64,000 nucleotides of DNA, from positions 7,846,501-7,910,500 of the forward strand of contig CM072344.1 in the NCBI GenBank assembly GCA_036874045.1, read 5' to 3'. Shown here piece by piece: positions 42,370-53,660 of this stretch. Position numbers and translations under genes: made by a program. The stretch comes from Cymodocea nodosa (Eukaryota; Streptophyta; Magnoliopsida; Alismatales; Cymodoceaceae). The notes under the pieces are model-generated. The model was not told the DNA's origin. It saw only the letters and a list, made by a program, of their open reading frames with translations, and did no database searches. Position 1 is the stretch's first letter. Each line of letters begins with the position of its first letter.

Positions 42370-44626
42370 ATGGTTATTGGAAATGGTAATTTTTCTATAT
42401 ATGAAGGCTAAAATCTTAATTGTCCTCCTTTATTTGATGGAATACATTTTGAATATTGGAAATATAGGATGACTATTTTTCTTCAAAGTATAAATCATAA
42501 GTTGTGGTTCATGATTTCTAAACCATATACTCCGTTAACTACTCCTTATAATACTTGGATAATTACTGAAAAGGAAAATGAAACTCTAAATGCTAAGGAC
42601 TTAAATATTTTATTTTGTGCATTGAGTTATGAACCGTTCAGTAAAGTGTCAACAAATAAATCTGCTTATGAGGTGTGGCATGCATTAGAAGTTTCACATG
42701 AAGGTACTTCTCAAGTTAAAGAGACTAAAATAAATATGTTGATTCATAAGTATGAACTCTTTAAGATGCATGAAGACGAAAATGTTTCTGAGATGTTTTC
42801 CAAATTTCTTGATATCATAAACTCTTTAAAATGTTTAGGAAAGAATTTTGAACAGAAGAATTTGGTGAGGAAAATTCTCAGATCCCTAAGTTCTAAATGG
42901 TCTTAGAAAGTAACATCAATTGAGGAATCACGAGATTTAAATGTTTATATTATGAATGAACTTATAGGAAATTTAATAGCTTATGAAGTTCAATTAAATG
43001 AATCACTGAGTCACAACAAACTAAAAATGAAGAAAGAAATAGCCTTCGAAATTAATTCAGATTCTGATATATCTATTGATTCTGATGAGGATTTGATTTT
43101 GCTGACTAGGAAATTCAAGAAAGCATGGAAAGCTAGGAAACAGCAAAGGAACAAAAATGATAAACCCTCAATATCAAAATCACTGAATGATAAGAATTCT
43201 TCATCCAGAAAGTATGTATGTTACAACTGTAAGAAACCTAGACATCTTTCTCCAGATTGTCCTATGAGGAAAAATGAAAAGCAAAATAGGACAAATCAGA
43301 AGAAGACGGCTTACAAAACTTAGAAAAAGTTTTACAAGAAAAAGGCTTTGAAGGTCACTTGGGATGACACGTCTGAAGAGTTTGAATCTGAGGAATCAGC
43401 ATCAAAATCTTCACATTCAGAAGGAGAACAAGAGTTAGAAGACATTGCTCATGTGTGCTTCATGGCAGATGAGTCTGAGGTAATATCTGATCCTGAAAGT
43501 CATTTAGATTTCAACTTTGATGAATTATTATGTGCTTATCATGCATTATTACAAAAACTTAAAGTATGTAAATTGGAAAATAAGAATATTAGAAAATCTT
43601 CATCCAATATGAAAGAAGAAAATTGTTTCCTGTCTACTACTTTAGAAAAGTTTAAATGTGATAATGAAAATCATGCTAGAGATTTGCAAAAATTTAGATT
43701 TAATGAATGTATCTTGCATTAACAAATACAGACTATAAATGCTGAAAAATTAAAGATAGAATCTGAAAATGAAATGTTGAGAAACAATATAAATGAACTT
43801 GAATTAGAGATAGATAACTTAAAATTGAGAGAGCAAGATTTAAATTCTACCATTGAGAAATGGAATTTAAGTCAAACTAAGTTAGACAAACTAACTAGTA
43901 CCCCTGCGGTGTCTTACAAATTTGGCTTAGGATTTGATTATCCTGAATATCCTGAATCTCAAGCCAATAAAGGATTTATTAGTTGCAGTTCAAGTAAATC
44001 TAAGAGTAAAATTCCTTTTATTATGAAACAAGGTTAAATATGTAGAAGTAGGTACTTCAAGGGATGAATCATGCAGTAATAATATAAATCAATTTGATTT
44101 GTCAAATTGTACTTCTAACATGACTATAAATGTTTCTAAAAATCTTGTTTCTTATTCTGGAAATTCAATTTCTAATGTTTCTAAAATTTCAGACAATTGT
44201 AGTAAACTGAAAATTCAGAAACCTGAGCATGTAATTCAATACCCTAGTATTAGACCAATTACTCATTCTGCATGTGATAAAACTAAAAATTCTTGTATAG
44301 AAAAAGATTTTGTATGTACGGAAAATGTTAGTACAAGTACAAAATCTTGGTATGAACTTACTGAAATGTATGAGCATGACCAAAATAAATTAACATCTGA
44401 TAAAAATATGTTTGGTCTTGATTATACTACATCTGAAAACAAAAAGAATGATTGTAAAAGTTATAATGCTATATGTGAGTATGAAGCTAATGATAAATCA
44501 ATAGTACTTACAACTAATAAGAATATAAATGATAATGTTAAACTATTTTTAAACAAAAAGAAGAAATATGCATTTAATGAACTTGGTCCTCAACAACATT
44601 GGGTACCAAGAAAAAGTTTTTCTTAA
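42370..44626 (+). pseudogene. gag of element F
   Basis: The start is the ATG at 42370 (MVIGNGNFSIYEG), followed by a TAA near 42409 where sisters have CAA. The region 42469-42906 is open over the copia gag domain. Stops are TAG 42904-42906 and TAG about 43321 (the latter shared with B and G). The zinc knuckle (43219-43260) is intact (CYNCKKPRHLSPDC). The coiled coil is broken by TAA near 43720, and the tail has a short deletion near 44035. It ends at the shared TAA 44624-44626. Confidence 0.86.
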
Positions 44627-45684
44627 TTTGTGTTGCTGGAGGAAACAACATCAAAATGGATCTTGGACAATGGAGCTTCAAGTCACATGACCGGATAGAA
44701 AAGTCTATTACAAAATTTTACAAATACCATGAAGGGAAGTGTAACATTTGGAAACAAAAGCAAAGATAAAATCATAGGTATGGGCAATGTTCAAATAACT
44801 CCTACTTGTGTTATTTTGAATGTACTATATGTAGAAAACCTAGGATTTAATTTGCTGAGTGTCATAAAAGATAAAAGTATATTTTTAAATCAGGAAAAAT
44901 ATGCAGATGAAATGCTTAAGAAATTTAATTTTAATGATACAAGGATTCGAGGAACTCCTATGAGTACTACTTTAAAGTTAGATATTGATGACATAGGAAA
45001 ATCCATAGATCAAAGAAAATACAGAAGTATGATTGGTTCTTTACTTTATTTGACTACTAGTAGACCTGATATTATGTTTGTTGTGTGTGTTTGTGCTAGA
45101 TTTCAATCTAATCCTAAAGAATCACACTTAATTACAGTTAAAAGAATATTTAGAATATACAAGGAACTAAAAATTTTGGACTGTATTATTCTAAGGATAG
45201 TTCAATAGATCTTATAGGATATATTGATGCTGATTATGTAGGATCTAAATCTGATAGAAAGAGTACCAATGGCACATGTCAATTATTGGGAAATAATTTG
45301 GTGTCATGGTTTAGTAAAAAGCAAAACTGTGTAGCACTTTCTACTACAGAAGCTGAATATGTTGCTACTACACTGTGTTGCACTCAGATTCTGTGGATAA
45401 GGCAAACTTTAGAAGATTTTGGATTATGTTATGATACAACTGAGATTTATTGTGATAGTAGTTCTACAATAAATCTTTCCAAAAATCCTGTATTACATAC
45501 AAGAGCAAAGCATATAGAGGTTAGACATCATTTTCTAAGAGATAACATAATTAAAGCAAAAATTAAATTAGAATTTTTGTCTAGTAAAAATCAATTAGCT
45601 GATATATTTACAAAACCTCTAGACGAAAATATATTCTGCAACATTAGATTAAATTTAGGTATTTGTAGGCTATGTGATGTGTAA
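44627..45684 (+). pseudogene. pol remnant of element F: protease fused to RT end and RNase H
   Basis: The protease core reads WILDNGASSHMTG (D-N-G), followed by the shared TAG 44696-44698. At 44869 the text jumps from LLSVIK (before integrase) to DKSIFLNQEKYADEM (end of RT). Compared with B (19537-21597), 2061 bases are missing, exactly 687 codons, so the frame is kept and one open frame spans the scar (44729-45208). All of integrase and the RT active site are gone. RNase H continues with a frameshift near 45150 and an otherwise sound C-terminal part (45286-45684). Confidence 0.88.
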
Positions 45685-46571
45685 AATGCTTAAACTCCAC
45701 ATAAAAAGATAAATATTATTGATGATGTTGTTCACCTCTTAGATATTATATACTTATCATAAATATCTAAAGTAATATCTAAACTGCTGCTTAAGATACT
45801 ATGTATTTATTGTAAAATCATAGTAGTATCTTATTGATTTTAAGTAGTTTATCAATTTTAATGGTTTTTACGATTTTAAGTGGAAGTGTAAATGAAAAAC
45901 ATTAAATACTTCTGACATTCTAAAATTTTGATTAGATGTTTTCTTTGAATCAAGGAAAATGCATATGATCATGCATAAATTTGACTTAATTGATTAAACT
46001 TGTAGAATAAGTTATATGTAACTCATCTTAAACTGTTAATCAAAAGTATAAGCTTATTGAAACTGATTCATATTCTCAGTACAATCATAGAAGTAAAAAT
46101 TGTATGAGATTTATGTTTTATTGCATTTTATTAATGGAATACATATATACTGTGCTTAAAATGAAAAGTGCTTACAAAGTGAAAATATTTGAGAGTTTAT
46201 TGATTAGTTTGATCACGAGCCTTTTATACTTGAGCAGATAGGTATGTAAGGATTATTGTCCTGAAAAAAGATTCTTTAAATCTGGCAACCTAAGGTCCTG
46301 ATTAGATCTGGGATTGTTGACTGAAAGCTCATTACACGGGTACATTAGAAAGCTCTTGTATGATTCAAGCTAACTTTTAAAGAAAATTATCAATATTTAC
46401 TATTTTAACAAGAAAAAGTTGTTTCATTAATTACAGATATCTTTGAATTGCATATAGTTTCTACCAATATGACTACTGATTTATTGAATCAACATTAGTA
46501 CTTTTGAAAACGTTTATTTGAGATACATTGTTTTATTCTCCTTGAATTAATCACATTGAGTTCAAAGTTGT
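45685..46571 (+). other. Post-pol spacer of element F, ending at segment M
   Basis: Non-coding; matches G 56791-57683. The match stops after CAAAGTTGT, where G continues GTTTTGATTC and F continues TGTTTGGG. Confidence 0.75.
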
Positions 46572-48405
46572 TGTTTGGGTTTTCCCAATACTACACTAGA
46601 AAAACTTAGATTTGTTACTTCTGTTTTTACTTAATTTATGTTTATGCCTATTCTTTCTTTTAGAAGTAAACAAACAACCTTTAATACAATTTAGATATTA
46701 ATTCCAATTTGTACTTTAACTGCAACTACATAGTGTTTATTGTATTAGTGTGCAAGTACAGGTCAATCCCATAGGGAATTACTAACGAACTTGAGAACTG
46801 TTTGCTTGTTAAAAATCAAATTTATATATTCAATAAGCTCTCCGTTGAATTATAGTTAACTCAACGAACTAACCGAGTGGACTTAAGTTAACTCCACGAT
46901 CCTGACTTTTCTTTTTAATACTGCTATTTACAAATGAATTGGGCCAACCATTGGGCGATTCCACAGATTGTAAATAACATCAATTAAGCTCTTTTATGTT
47001 AGTTAACATTGGATTTATCATTAAGCAATACTAACATTCAGATAATTCAAACAATAACCATTAAAATCTTTAAGTCTTTTGAACGAACCAATTTCAGTAA
47101 ACTGTAAAACTAAAATAAACATAAAACAATCACAACACTGACAAAGATAATATTAATTACGATACAACACTCAAATACAACATACAAACATAGATAAATT
47201 GTTTTTGGTATTTTTGTTTTAATATGAACATGGAAATGGGCGAAAGGTGAAATGTAAAGTAATCTCACTTGATAGTAAATGCTTTCGACACTACTTGCAA
47301 CACGATTACACCACTGAAAATTAAACCACTTACAATCCTATCTCCTCTTCCTATAGAATTGCGAGTCCAGAATTGCAAGATGATCTCCTCTTCAGCATAC
47401 AGGCATCAACCTGAAGCCAAGGCTAAAAGCTTTACAATCTCCTGAAATATGAGTCGACGCTTGGTGAAAATGGCTTCCCTTCCCGCGATGCGATTACTCC
47501 TCATAGTGGTTGTTAGGCACTATGTTTGGCTCGAAATCGACCCAACATCAGGCAAGTATCCTCACAGACCTTTGATGGTTGGTGATTATGGTGATGGTGT
47601 GGTACTTTCGAGAATTGCGACGTCGATCCTCCTCTGCACACACTGTCCGCCCATCGATCACACCCTTCTTCTTTTTTTTCTTTTCTTTTATATTTCTTCA
47701 GTAGTAACTGCTTCTACTTGAATGGTCGGTTGGATTTCCTTCATTCGTATCAACGACGATGATTTCTTTCCCTACACAATACGTGCAAACGTGATTTTTT
47801 TCTCTTCCAACTATCTGTTCCTACAACCGCTACAGTGGCATATTAGAAAATATATAGTCCGTGTAGTTACAGATAATTCAACGGACTTTCTTCATTGATC
47901 TAACTATAAAACACGTGCATAAATTTAACTATCCGATGCTTAGGTGCATTTCGGATAGTTATAAACTTAACTATTCGATGCTCAGATGCATTTTGAATAG
48001 TTAAAGCTAACTCACCGAAATATAACTTAAGTAAATCTACTAGATCTCAACATGTGTCAATAGCAGTTTAATCATAAAATAACATTTCGGAGAGTTACAG
48101 GTCTAACTATCCGATGCTCAAATGCATTTTGGATAATTATAGCTAACTTACTGAAAATCCACTTAAGTCAATTTCCTAGAACATGACAAGTGTCCTTAGC
48201 TATTTTATAAATAAAAAGAGATTTCGGAGAGTTATAGGGATAACTATCCGATGCCCAGCTGCAATTTCGGATAGTTATAGATAACTCACCGAAAGTTCAC
48301 TTAAGTCATTCATTACGGTTTCGACACATGTACTTCAGGAAATAATAAAATATTTTCTCAAAACATAACTGTTCGGCAATTTAAACATAACTATCCAATA
48401 CATAT
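46572..48405. other. Left part of segment M, no gene
   Basis: Non-coding. It contains AACTCAACGAAC near 46857, a GC-richer patch at 47440-47760, and from 47870 a run of TAACTATCCGA / TTTCGGATAGTTA / TAACTCACCGAAA modules spaced by ACTTAAGT and ACATGTG words, very like the U3 of the LTR families. Confidence 0.55.
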
Positions 48406-48533
48406 TCGGTCTGTTAAACATAACTATCCAAATTTGTTCGGTATGTTAAACATAACTGTCTGAATTTGTTCGGTATGTTAAACATAACTATCCGAATTTG
48501 TTCGGTATGTTAAACATAACTGTCCGAAATATC
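48406..48533. repeat. Four 32-bp tandem repeats
   Basis: Units start at 48406, 48438, 48470 and 48502, each TTCGGTATGTTAAACATAAC then TATCCGAATTTG with few changes. Every unit is an imperfect inverted repeat (TTCGG...CCGAA). Confidence 0.88.
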
Positions 48534-48889
48534 AGAAAAGTTGGATACTTAAGAATTTCACAGCCTGCAACTTACCGACAATTCATAAATGTACTAAATT
48601 AACATTAATTCCCTCAAATTAAGTAGAGTCTTCAATTAAAGCATATAACAGTGCAATTATAACATAATGGCTTAATTCTTATATGATAAGCTAAATATTA
48701 TGTAATTAACCATCATTTAACCGTTAATAATATGCACTTTTTCATTCTAAACACTTCTGCCATACCTAAATTTTGCTAGTCCCTTAGCAAACTAAGATCT
48801 AATTAATTAGTCTTTAAAAGTGCTAGAATTAATTCTTCCCCTTTTGTTTTTCTTTTGTTTGGCATAAAAATATATTTTGTATGTTTCAG

Positions 48890-49950
48890 TAATCAACCTG
48901 CAAATATACTTAGATTATATGTAAATTACATACCAAGTATATCATCATCATATAGGTGTTAATTATATTATCGTTTGTTCTTCTTTTCATCATCTGTCAT
49001 CTTAAATTTTCCAATAAGATTTCTAGAAGAAATTTCAACAACATACGAATCAAAGTACAATTCAATTCAATCTGATTAAGACAAGTAGAATAAAGAATTG
49101 TATCTCCATTAAACAACTTCAAAAGTCAATTCTAGATTCATATTTCAGCAATTCTAGATAACAGAAAATATACTCGATTCATAAGATATCTGTATTTCAC
49201 AAAACACTTGTATCTTTTCAAAATAGTATATGTATATTTGTTTTTCTTTTTTTTTCTTTTTTTTCGTACTTTAAAAGTTAATTTGACAAGCTTGAATCAT
49301 ACAAGAGTTTTCTAATGTACCCATGTAACGAGCTTTCAGACAACAATCCCAGATCTGATCAGGATCTTAGGTTGCCAAATTTTAAGAGTCCTTTTTCAGG
49401 TCAACAATCTTTACATACCTATCTGCTCAAGTACAAAAGGCTCGTGATCAAACAAGTCAATAAACTCAAAAAAATTTCCCTTTTTTCTTTTCAAACTACA
49501 ACCACAAAACAAAACATTAATCACATACTATATATGTATGTATTTCATTAATACAGATGTAGTAATCACCAATCTCATATAGTCCTACTTCTATCATTTA
49601 CTGAAAATATGAATCCATAATAATAAGCTCATACTTTTTCTGTAGTTTAATAAGATCTACACATAAATCATTCTACAAGTTCAATCAATCAAATTAAATG
49701 TATCTTTAGTCATATGTGTTTCATTTAATCTAGAATTCACATCTCAGCTCCTTCAAGACTTCAGATAATTTACTGATGTTTTCATTAAGCATTCTGATTT
49801 CATTTTAAAATCGTGAAACTGTTAAACTCATGAAATTTAGAAAAACATAAGATACTATATCTAGATTTGCATAACTAGTAAATTCAATAGCATCTTATAT
49901 AGCCTTCTAAATATAACATTCAAGCAATTTATAAAAATTTTACAGTCTCA
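48890..49950 (-). repeat. Inverted copy of the S-family post-pol spacer
   Basis: The minus strand matches E (about 37230-38280) and G over long stretches. For example, CCTTTTGTACTTGAGCAGAT and GGGTACATTAGAAAACTC are readable at 49440 and 49322. The neighbouring F tail (45685-46571) is the plus-strand partner. No reading frame. Confidence 0.8.
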
Positions 49951-50705
49951 ATTATCGGATAGTTACAGCAAGTTCATAAAAATTTTCAATTTCCTCAAAA
50001 CTTTACAGTACTATTTTAATTTCTTTAATTAACAAACTTACATGGCTGTTACTTCAATTACCTCCCCCCCATACCTACATTTTGCATTGTCCTCAATGTA
50101 AAAGATTTGACAATAAGTACAGTAATTGTAGCAGGCATGAATACAGTTTTGCTTGATTAAAATTCAGGATGAGTAATTAGTTACATACCTTGTTTCATTT
50201 GTATCTCCTTCTACATATTCCAATTTTTGATTCTGAAAAACTTTTCATTCACAGATAAAAGTAAAATATAAAACAAAATAACATTTAACAAATATTAATA
50301 AATCAGTGTCTTGTGTGGAACCCAGGTTCCTATGCCTTTCGTGGCTCACAAGCAAGCCAGTTGGTTTCCTAGAACAAATACCAACAAACTAGATTGATAT
50401 TTTGTTTTGTTTTATTTTTTATAAAACGAACATGAAAACTTCAAAATTCTCTTTTTTTTTTCTAAAAATAAATGCAGAATACACAACATTAACACACACA
50501 AAATCACAACTTAAGAACATGATTGAAAAGTAGAAACAAATGGAATAAATGTATCAGTCCAAGCAAACTTTTTAGGCATAGTTCTTCTTGCTATTAATTC
50601 TGTTTTAATGCAGTTCTTGTTCCTTCTTAATTTGTAAACATGTAATATATTATAAATTCCAAATACGAGTGTATTACCATTAATGATATGTAATGCAAAA
50701 AGGGA
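49951..50705 (-). other. Stretch downstream of the F-box gene, no gene
   Basis: AT-rich. It holds the minus-strand purine run GGGGGGGAGG near 50047 preceded by CATTGAGGACAATGC (50080-50095), and a GC-richer patch at 50310-50380 with no frame. Confidence 0.5.
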
Positions 50706-51650
50706 TCATTTTTGGTTCCAGGGTAATGTAGCAGTTTCTATTTCTACATCTATTTCAATATACTCCTCTTCCCACTTCCATTCATTTATGTCTTCCATAA
50801 TCCATATTTGAAATTTCATCAGTTCATCCCACCATCTTATCAGACATAAAGTAGGATCATCTTCTTCATTATACCACACTCCTATTTGAATTTCATTAAA
50901 TTCTGTAGATGGTGGTTTAGCTATTTCACTCAGTACTGGTAAAATTTCTATATATTCATCATAACTGTCTATGCTCACTATGTATAAATCAGATCCATAT
51001 GCTAATGATATCTCTGTGACTAGATATATATATTCATCAAGTATGACATGTGTTTGATTAATTAATGATTTCTGTCCTAGATATATCATAATATTTTCAT
51101 TCCAAGATCTGTTTAGAAAATTATACACACTTAATCGTAAATCTTCACTCCAATTTCCTGTAGGTCTCCAATAATATAATTTTTCAGGAATTGTAGAATT
51201 TTTATCAGAAAATATTAAAGCTGACCCACAATTTATAGTTGGTGCTTCGAATCTATTAGGTCTTCCTATATTCCATTCTTCTCCTGTTATAGGATTTCTT
51301 ATCAAAATATCAGGTAATAATAAACTTGCATACATTGGTCTCGTCTTATATATGATTAATCCTTCATCTATCCCCATAATATGATTTATTCCTTCTAATG
51401 CATTGGGTGGAATTCCAGTAGTTTCTTCCATAGCCAAATATTCATGGGTATTTGAACTACAATTAAATGACTTCCATATGAATCTATCTCTAATCTTAGT
51501 CATTTTTGCAGCTTGTAGTCCCTGAAAATATTTTTTTTCAATATAGTCTTTAATTTCCTTTGATACACAACACAGCCTGCATAGATCTTTAGCTGACAAG
51601 TTACTTAGTACTTCCCTTAGTGCATCCAATGGTAATTGCATCAATTCCAT
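50706..51650 (-). CDS. F-box protein with F-box-associated region (314 aa)
   Basis: Intact frame, ATG at 51648-51650, TGA at 50706-50708. The F-box lies at residues about 4-45 (LPLDALREVLSNLSAKDLCRLCCVSKEI), followed by a typical plant F-box-associated region: RFIWKSF, the NPITGEEWNIGRP motif (about 137-150) and VYNFLNRSWNEN, ending in an acidic WKWEEEYIEIDVEIE tail. Proteins of this class bind SKP1/ASK through the F-box and pick substrates for the SCF ubiquitin ligase in cytosol or nucleus; the substrate cannot be told. Length fits the family. No stop or frameshift, in contrast to every neighbour, which suggests selection or recent arrival. A possible intron lies just upstream. The stretch 51700-51780 upstream carries AACTCAACGGAC and GTTCGTTGAGTTA, the same words as the LTR promoters. 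Confidence 0.85.
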   Translation of the reverse strand: MELMQLPLDALREVLSNLSAKDLCRLCCVSKEIKDYIEKKYFQGLQAAKMTKIRDRFIWKSFNCSSNTHEYLAMEETTGIPPNALEGINHIMGIDEGLIIYKTRPMYASLLLPDILIRNPITGEEWNIGRPNRFEAPTINCGSALIFSDKNSTIPEKLYYWRPTGNWSEDLRLSVYNFLNRSWNENIMIYLGQKSLINQTHVILDEYIYLVTEISLAYGSDLYIVSIDSYDEYIEILPVLSEIAKPPSTEFNEIQIGVWYNEEDDPTLCLIRWWDELMKFQIWIMEDINEWKWEEEYIEIDVEIETATLPWNQK

Positions 51651-51659
51651 TTGTCGATT

Positions 51660-51816
51660 CTGTAAAACACAAACAAAAATTTAGCAGAGACAAAAATTAA
51701 CATAACTACTGCACACCCTCATGGAGTTAAGGCATAACTCAACGGACTAAGTTCGTTGAGTTAAAAATTAACTCTACGATACTATTAACTAAAAATAAAA
51801 AAACATATATACATAC
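51660..51816 (-). other. Candidate 5' UTR intron of the F-box gene
   Basis: On the minus strand, a donor ATCT|GTATGT at 51816 and an acceptor TGTTTTACAG ending at 51660, nine bases before the ATG. The 157-nt interior is T-rich, fitting a plant intron. No transcript evidence. Confidence 0.35.
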
Positions 51817-51841
51817 AGATAGTTGCTTCAGATATGCTGCT

Positions 51842-52069
51842 TCATTCAACTGCCCTCCCAGAAGAGGTATCAATTTCATTAACCATTCTATTGACAGGAT
51901 TAGCTATAGCTTGTATTAGCAATCCTCCAGTAGGTCTAACTTCTATTGCTTCCTTCTGTCTAAGTGATATATTTCTATTTTGATTTTGAATTGTAGCATT
52001 TCCAAATATAAATTCTAGATGATTGTTTACTTGTTGGATTATCTTTTCTAATTTCTCTATTCTAGCTCC
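51842..52069 (-). other. 75-codon open remnant upstream of the F-box gene
   Basis: Minus-strand frame from the TAA at 52070-52072 down to TGA 51842-51844, with no ATG at its start. It reads ARIEKLEKIIQQVNNHLEF, then a Gln/Asn-rich part and IEVRPTGGLLIQAIANPVN. Coding-like composition with an amphipathic helix. It could be the end of another gene, or of an ORF3-like protein. Not recognised. Confidence 0.35.
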
Positions 52070-52127
52070 TTATTCAATTAATACTTCATAACTTATGTTC
52101 TTCTCATTTATATTTTCTCCTCCCTGG

Positions 52128-53660
52128 AAATTGTTGACTAGGAAATTCAAGAAAGCATGGAAAGCTAGGAAACAACAAATGAACAAAAATGATAAACCCT
52201 CAACGTCAAAATCACTGAATGACAAAAATTCTTCATCCAGAAAGTATGTATGTTACAACTGTAAGAAACCTGGACATCTTTCTCTAGATTGTCCTATGAG
52301 GAAAAATGAAAAGCAAAGTAGGACAAATCAGAAGAAGACGGCTTAGAAAACTTAGAAAAAGTTTTACAAGAAAAAGGCTTTGAAGGTCACTTGGGATGAC
52401 ACATCTGAAGAGTTTGAATCTAAGGAATCAACATCAAAATCTTCACATTCAGAAGGAGAACAAGAGTTAGAAGATGTTGCTCATGTGTGCTTCATGGCAG
52501 ATGAGTCTAAGGTAATATCTGATCCTGAAAGTCATTCAAATTTCAACTTTGATGAATTATTATGTGCTTATCATGCATTATTACAAAAACTTAAAGTATG
52601 TAAACTAGAAAATAAGGATATTAGAAAATCTTCATCCATTATGGAAGAAGAAAATTGTTTCCTGTCTACTACTTTAGAAAAGTTTAAATGTGATAATGAA
52701 AATCATGCTAGAGATTTGCAAAAATTTAGATTTAATGAATGTATCTTGCATGAACAAATACAGAATATAAATGCTGAAAAATTAAAGATAGAATCTGAAA
52801 ATGAAATGTTGAGAAACAATATAAATGAACTTGAATTAGAGATAGATAAATTAAAACTGAGAGAGCAAGATTTAAATTCTACCATTGAGAAATGGAATTT
52901 AAGTCAAACTAAGTTAAACAAACTAACTAGTACCCCTGCGGTGCCTTACAAATTTAGCTTAGGATTTGATTATCCTGAATATCCTGAATCTCAAGCCAAT
53001 AAAGGATTTATTAGTTGCAATTCAAGTAAATCTAAGACTAAAATTCCTTTTATTATGAAACAAGGTAATAAATATGTAGAAGTAGGTACTTCAAGGGATG
53101 AATCATGTAGTAATAATATAAATCAATGTGATTTGTCAAATTGTACTTCTAACATGACTATAAATGTTTCTAAAAATCTTGTTTCTTGTTCTGGAAATTC
53201 AGTTTCTAATGGTTCTAAAATTTCAAACAATTGTAGTAAACTGAAAATTCAGAAACTTGAGCATGTAATTCAATACACTGATATTAGACCAATTACTCAT
53301 TCTACATGTGATAAAACTAAAAATTCTTGTGCAGAAAAAGATTTTGTATGTACGGAAAATGTTAATACAAGTACAAAATCTTGGTATGAACTTACTAAAA
53401 TGTATAAGCATGCCCAAAATAAATTAACATCCGATAAAAATCTGTTTGGTCTTGATTATACTACATCTGAAAACAAAAAGAATGATTGTAAAAGTAATAA
53501 TGCTATATGTGAGTATGAAGCTAATGATAAATCAATAGTACTTACAACTAATAAGAATATAAATGATAATGTTAAACTATTTTTAAACAAAAAGAAGAAA
53601 TATGCATTTAATGAACTTGGTCCTCAACAACATTGGGTACTAAGAAAAAGTTTTTCTTAA
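52128..53660 (+). pseudogene. gag of element G (N-terminal domain missing)
   Basis: Begins in the RKFKKAWKARK segment. Intact CCHC zinc knuckle at 52251-52292 (CYNCKKPGHLSLDC). Two TAG codons (52346 and 52355 area) occur before KKFYKKKALKVTWDD. From 52380 the frame is open for 426 codons: an acidic Ser/Glu-rich part, a heptad coiled coil (ENKDIRKSSSIMEEENC...; NINELELEIDKLKLREQDL) and an Asn/Ser-rich tail. It ends GPQQHWVLRKSFS at the shared TAA 53658-53660. The longest open gag part among the S copies. Confidence 0.88.

Larger units (their letters stand above)
40450..46571 (+). mobile_element. Element F: S element with in-frame pol deletion, 3' part missing
   Basis: 5' LTR, PBS, gag, a protease fused to the end of RT by a 2.06-kb deletion, RNase H, and post-pol spacer up to 46571, where segment M begins. 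No ORF3 or 3' LTR. It is inserted in the E ORF3; left flank AATAT. Confidence 0.88.
46572..52127. other. Segment M: F-box gene within an unclassified repeat-like insertion
   Basis: 5.6 kb of sequence unlike S or N coding regions. The left edge starts TGTTTGGGTTTTCCCA at the exact point where F departs from its family sequence, as an LTR-type terminus would. The right edge abuts truncated element G without a matching duplication. Reading the minus strand: a 75-codon open remnant, the F-box gene, a purine-rich CATTGAGGACAATGC / GGGGGGGAGG signature, an inverted copy of the S post-pol spacer, 32-bp tandem repeats, and a terminal part with AACTCAACGAAC motifs. The CATTGAGGACAATG and 'tacaggtcaatcccatagg' texts remind me of untranslated parts of large plant LTR elements, but this is memory, not a search. 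Confidence 0.5.

Noticed and set aside
47449..47721. 90-codon plus-strand open frame in segment M
   Set aside because: No recognisable motif; low-complexity hydrophobic end (LLLFFLFFY) from a T-rich tract. Treated as chance.
50706..51650. Nuclear stop-codon reassignment (TAG as sense) to explain the many TAG codons
   Set aside because: Stops include TAA and TGA as well, most TAGs differ between copies, and decay by cytosine deamination explains them. The F-box gene ends in TGA and has no internal TAG to test.
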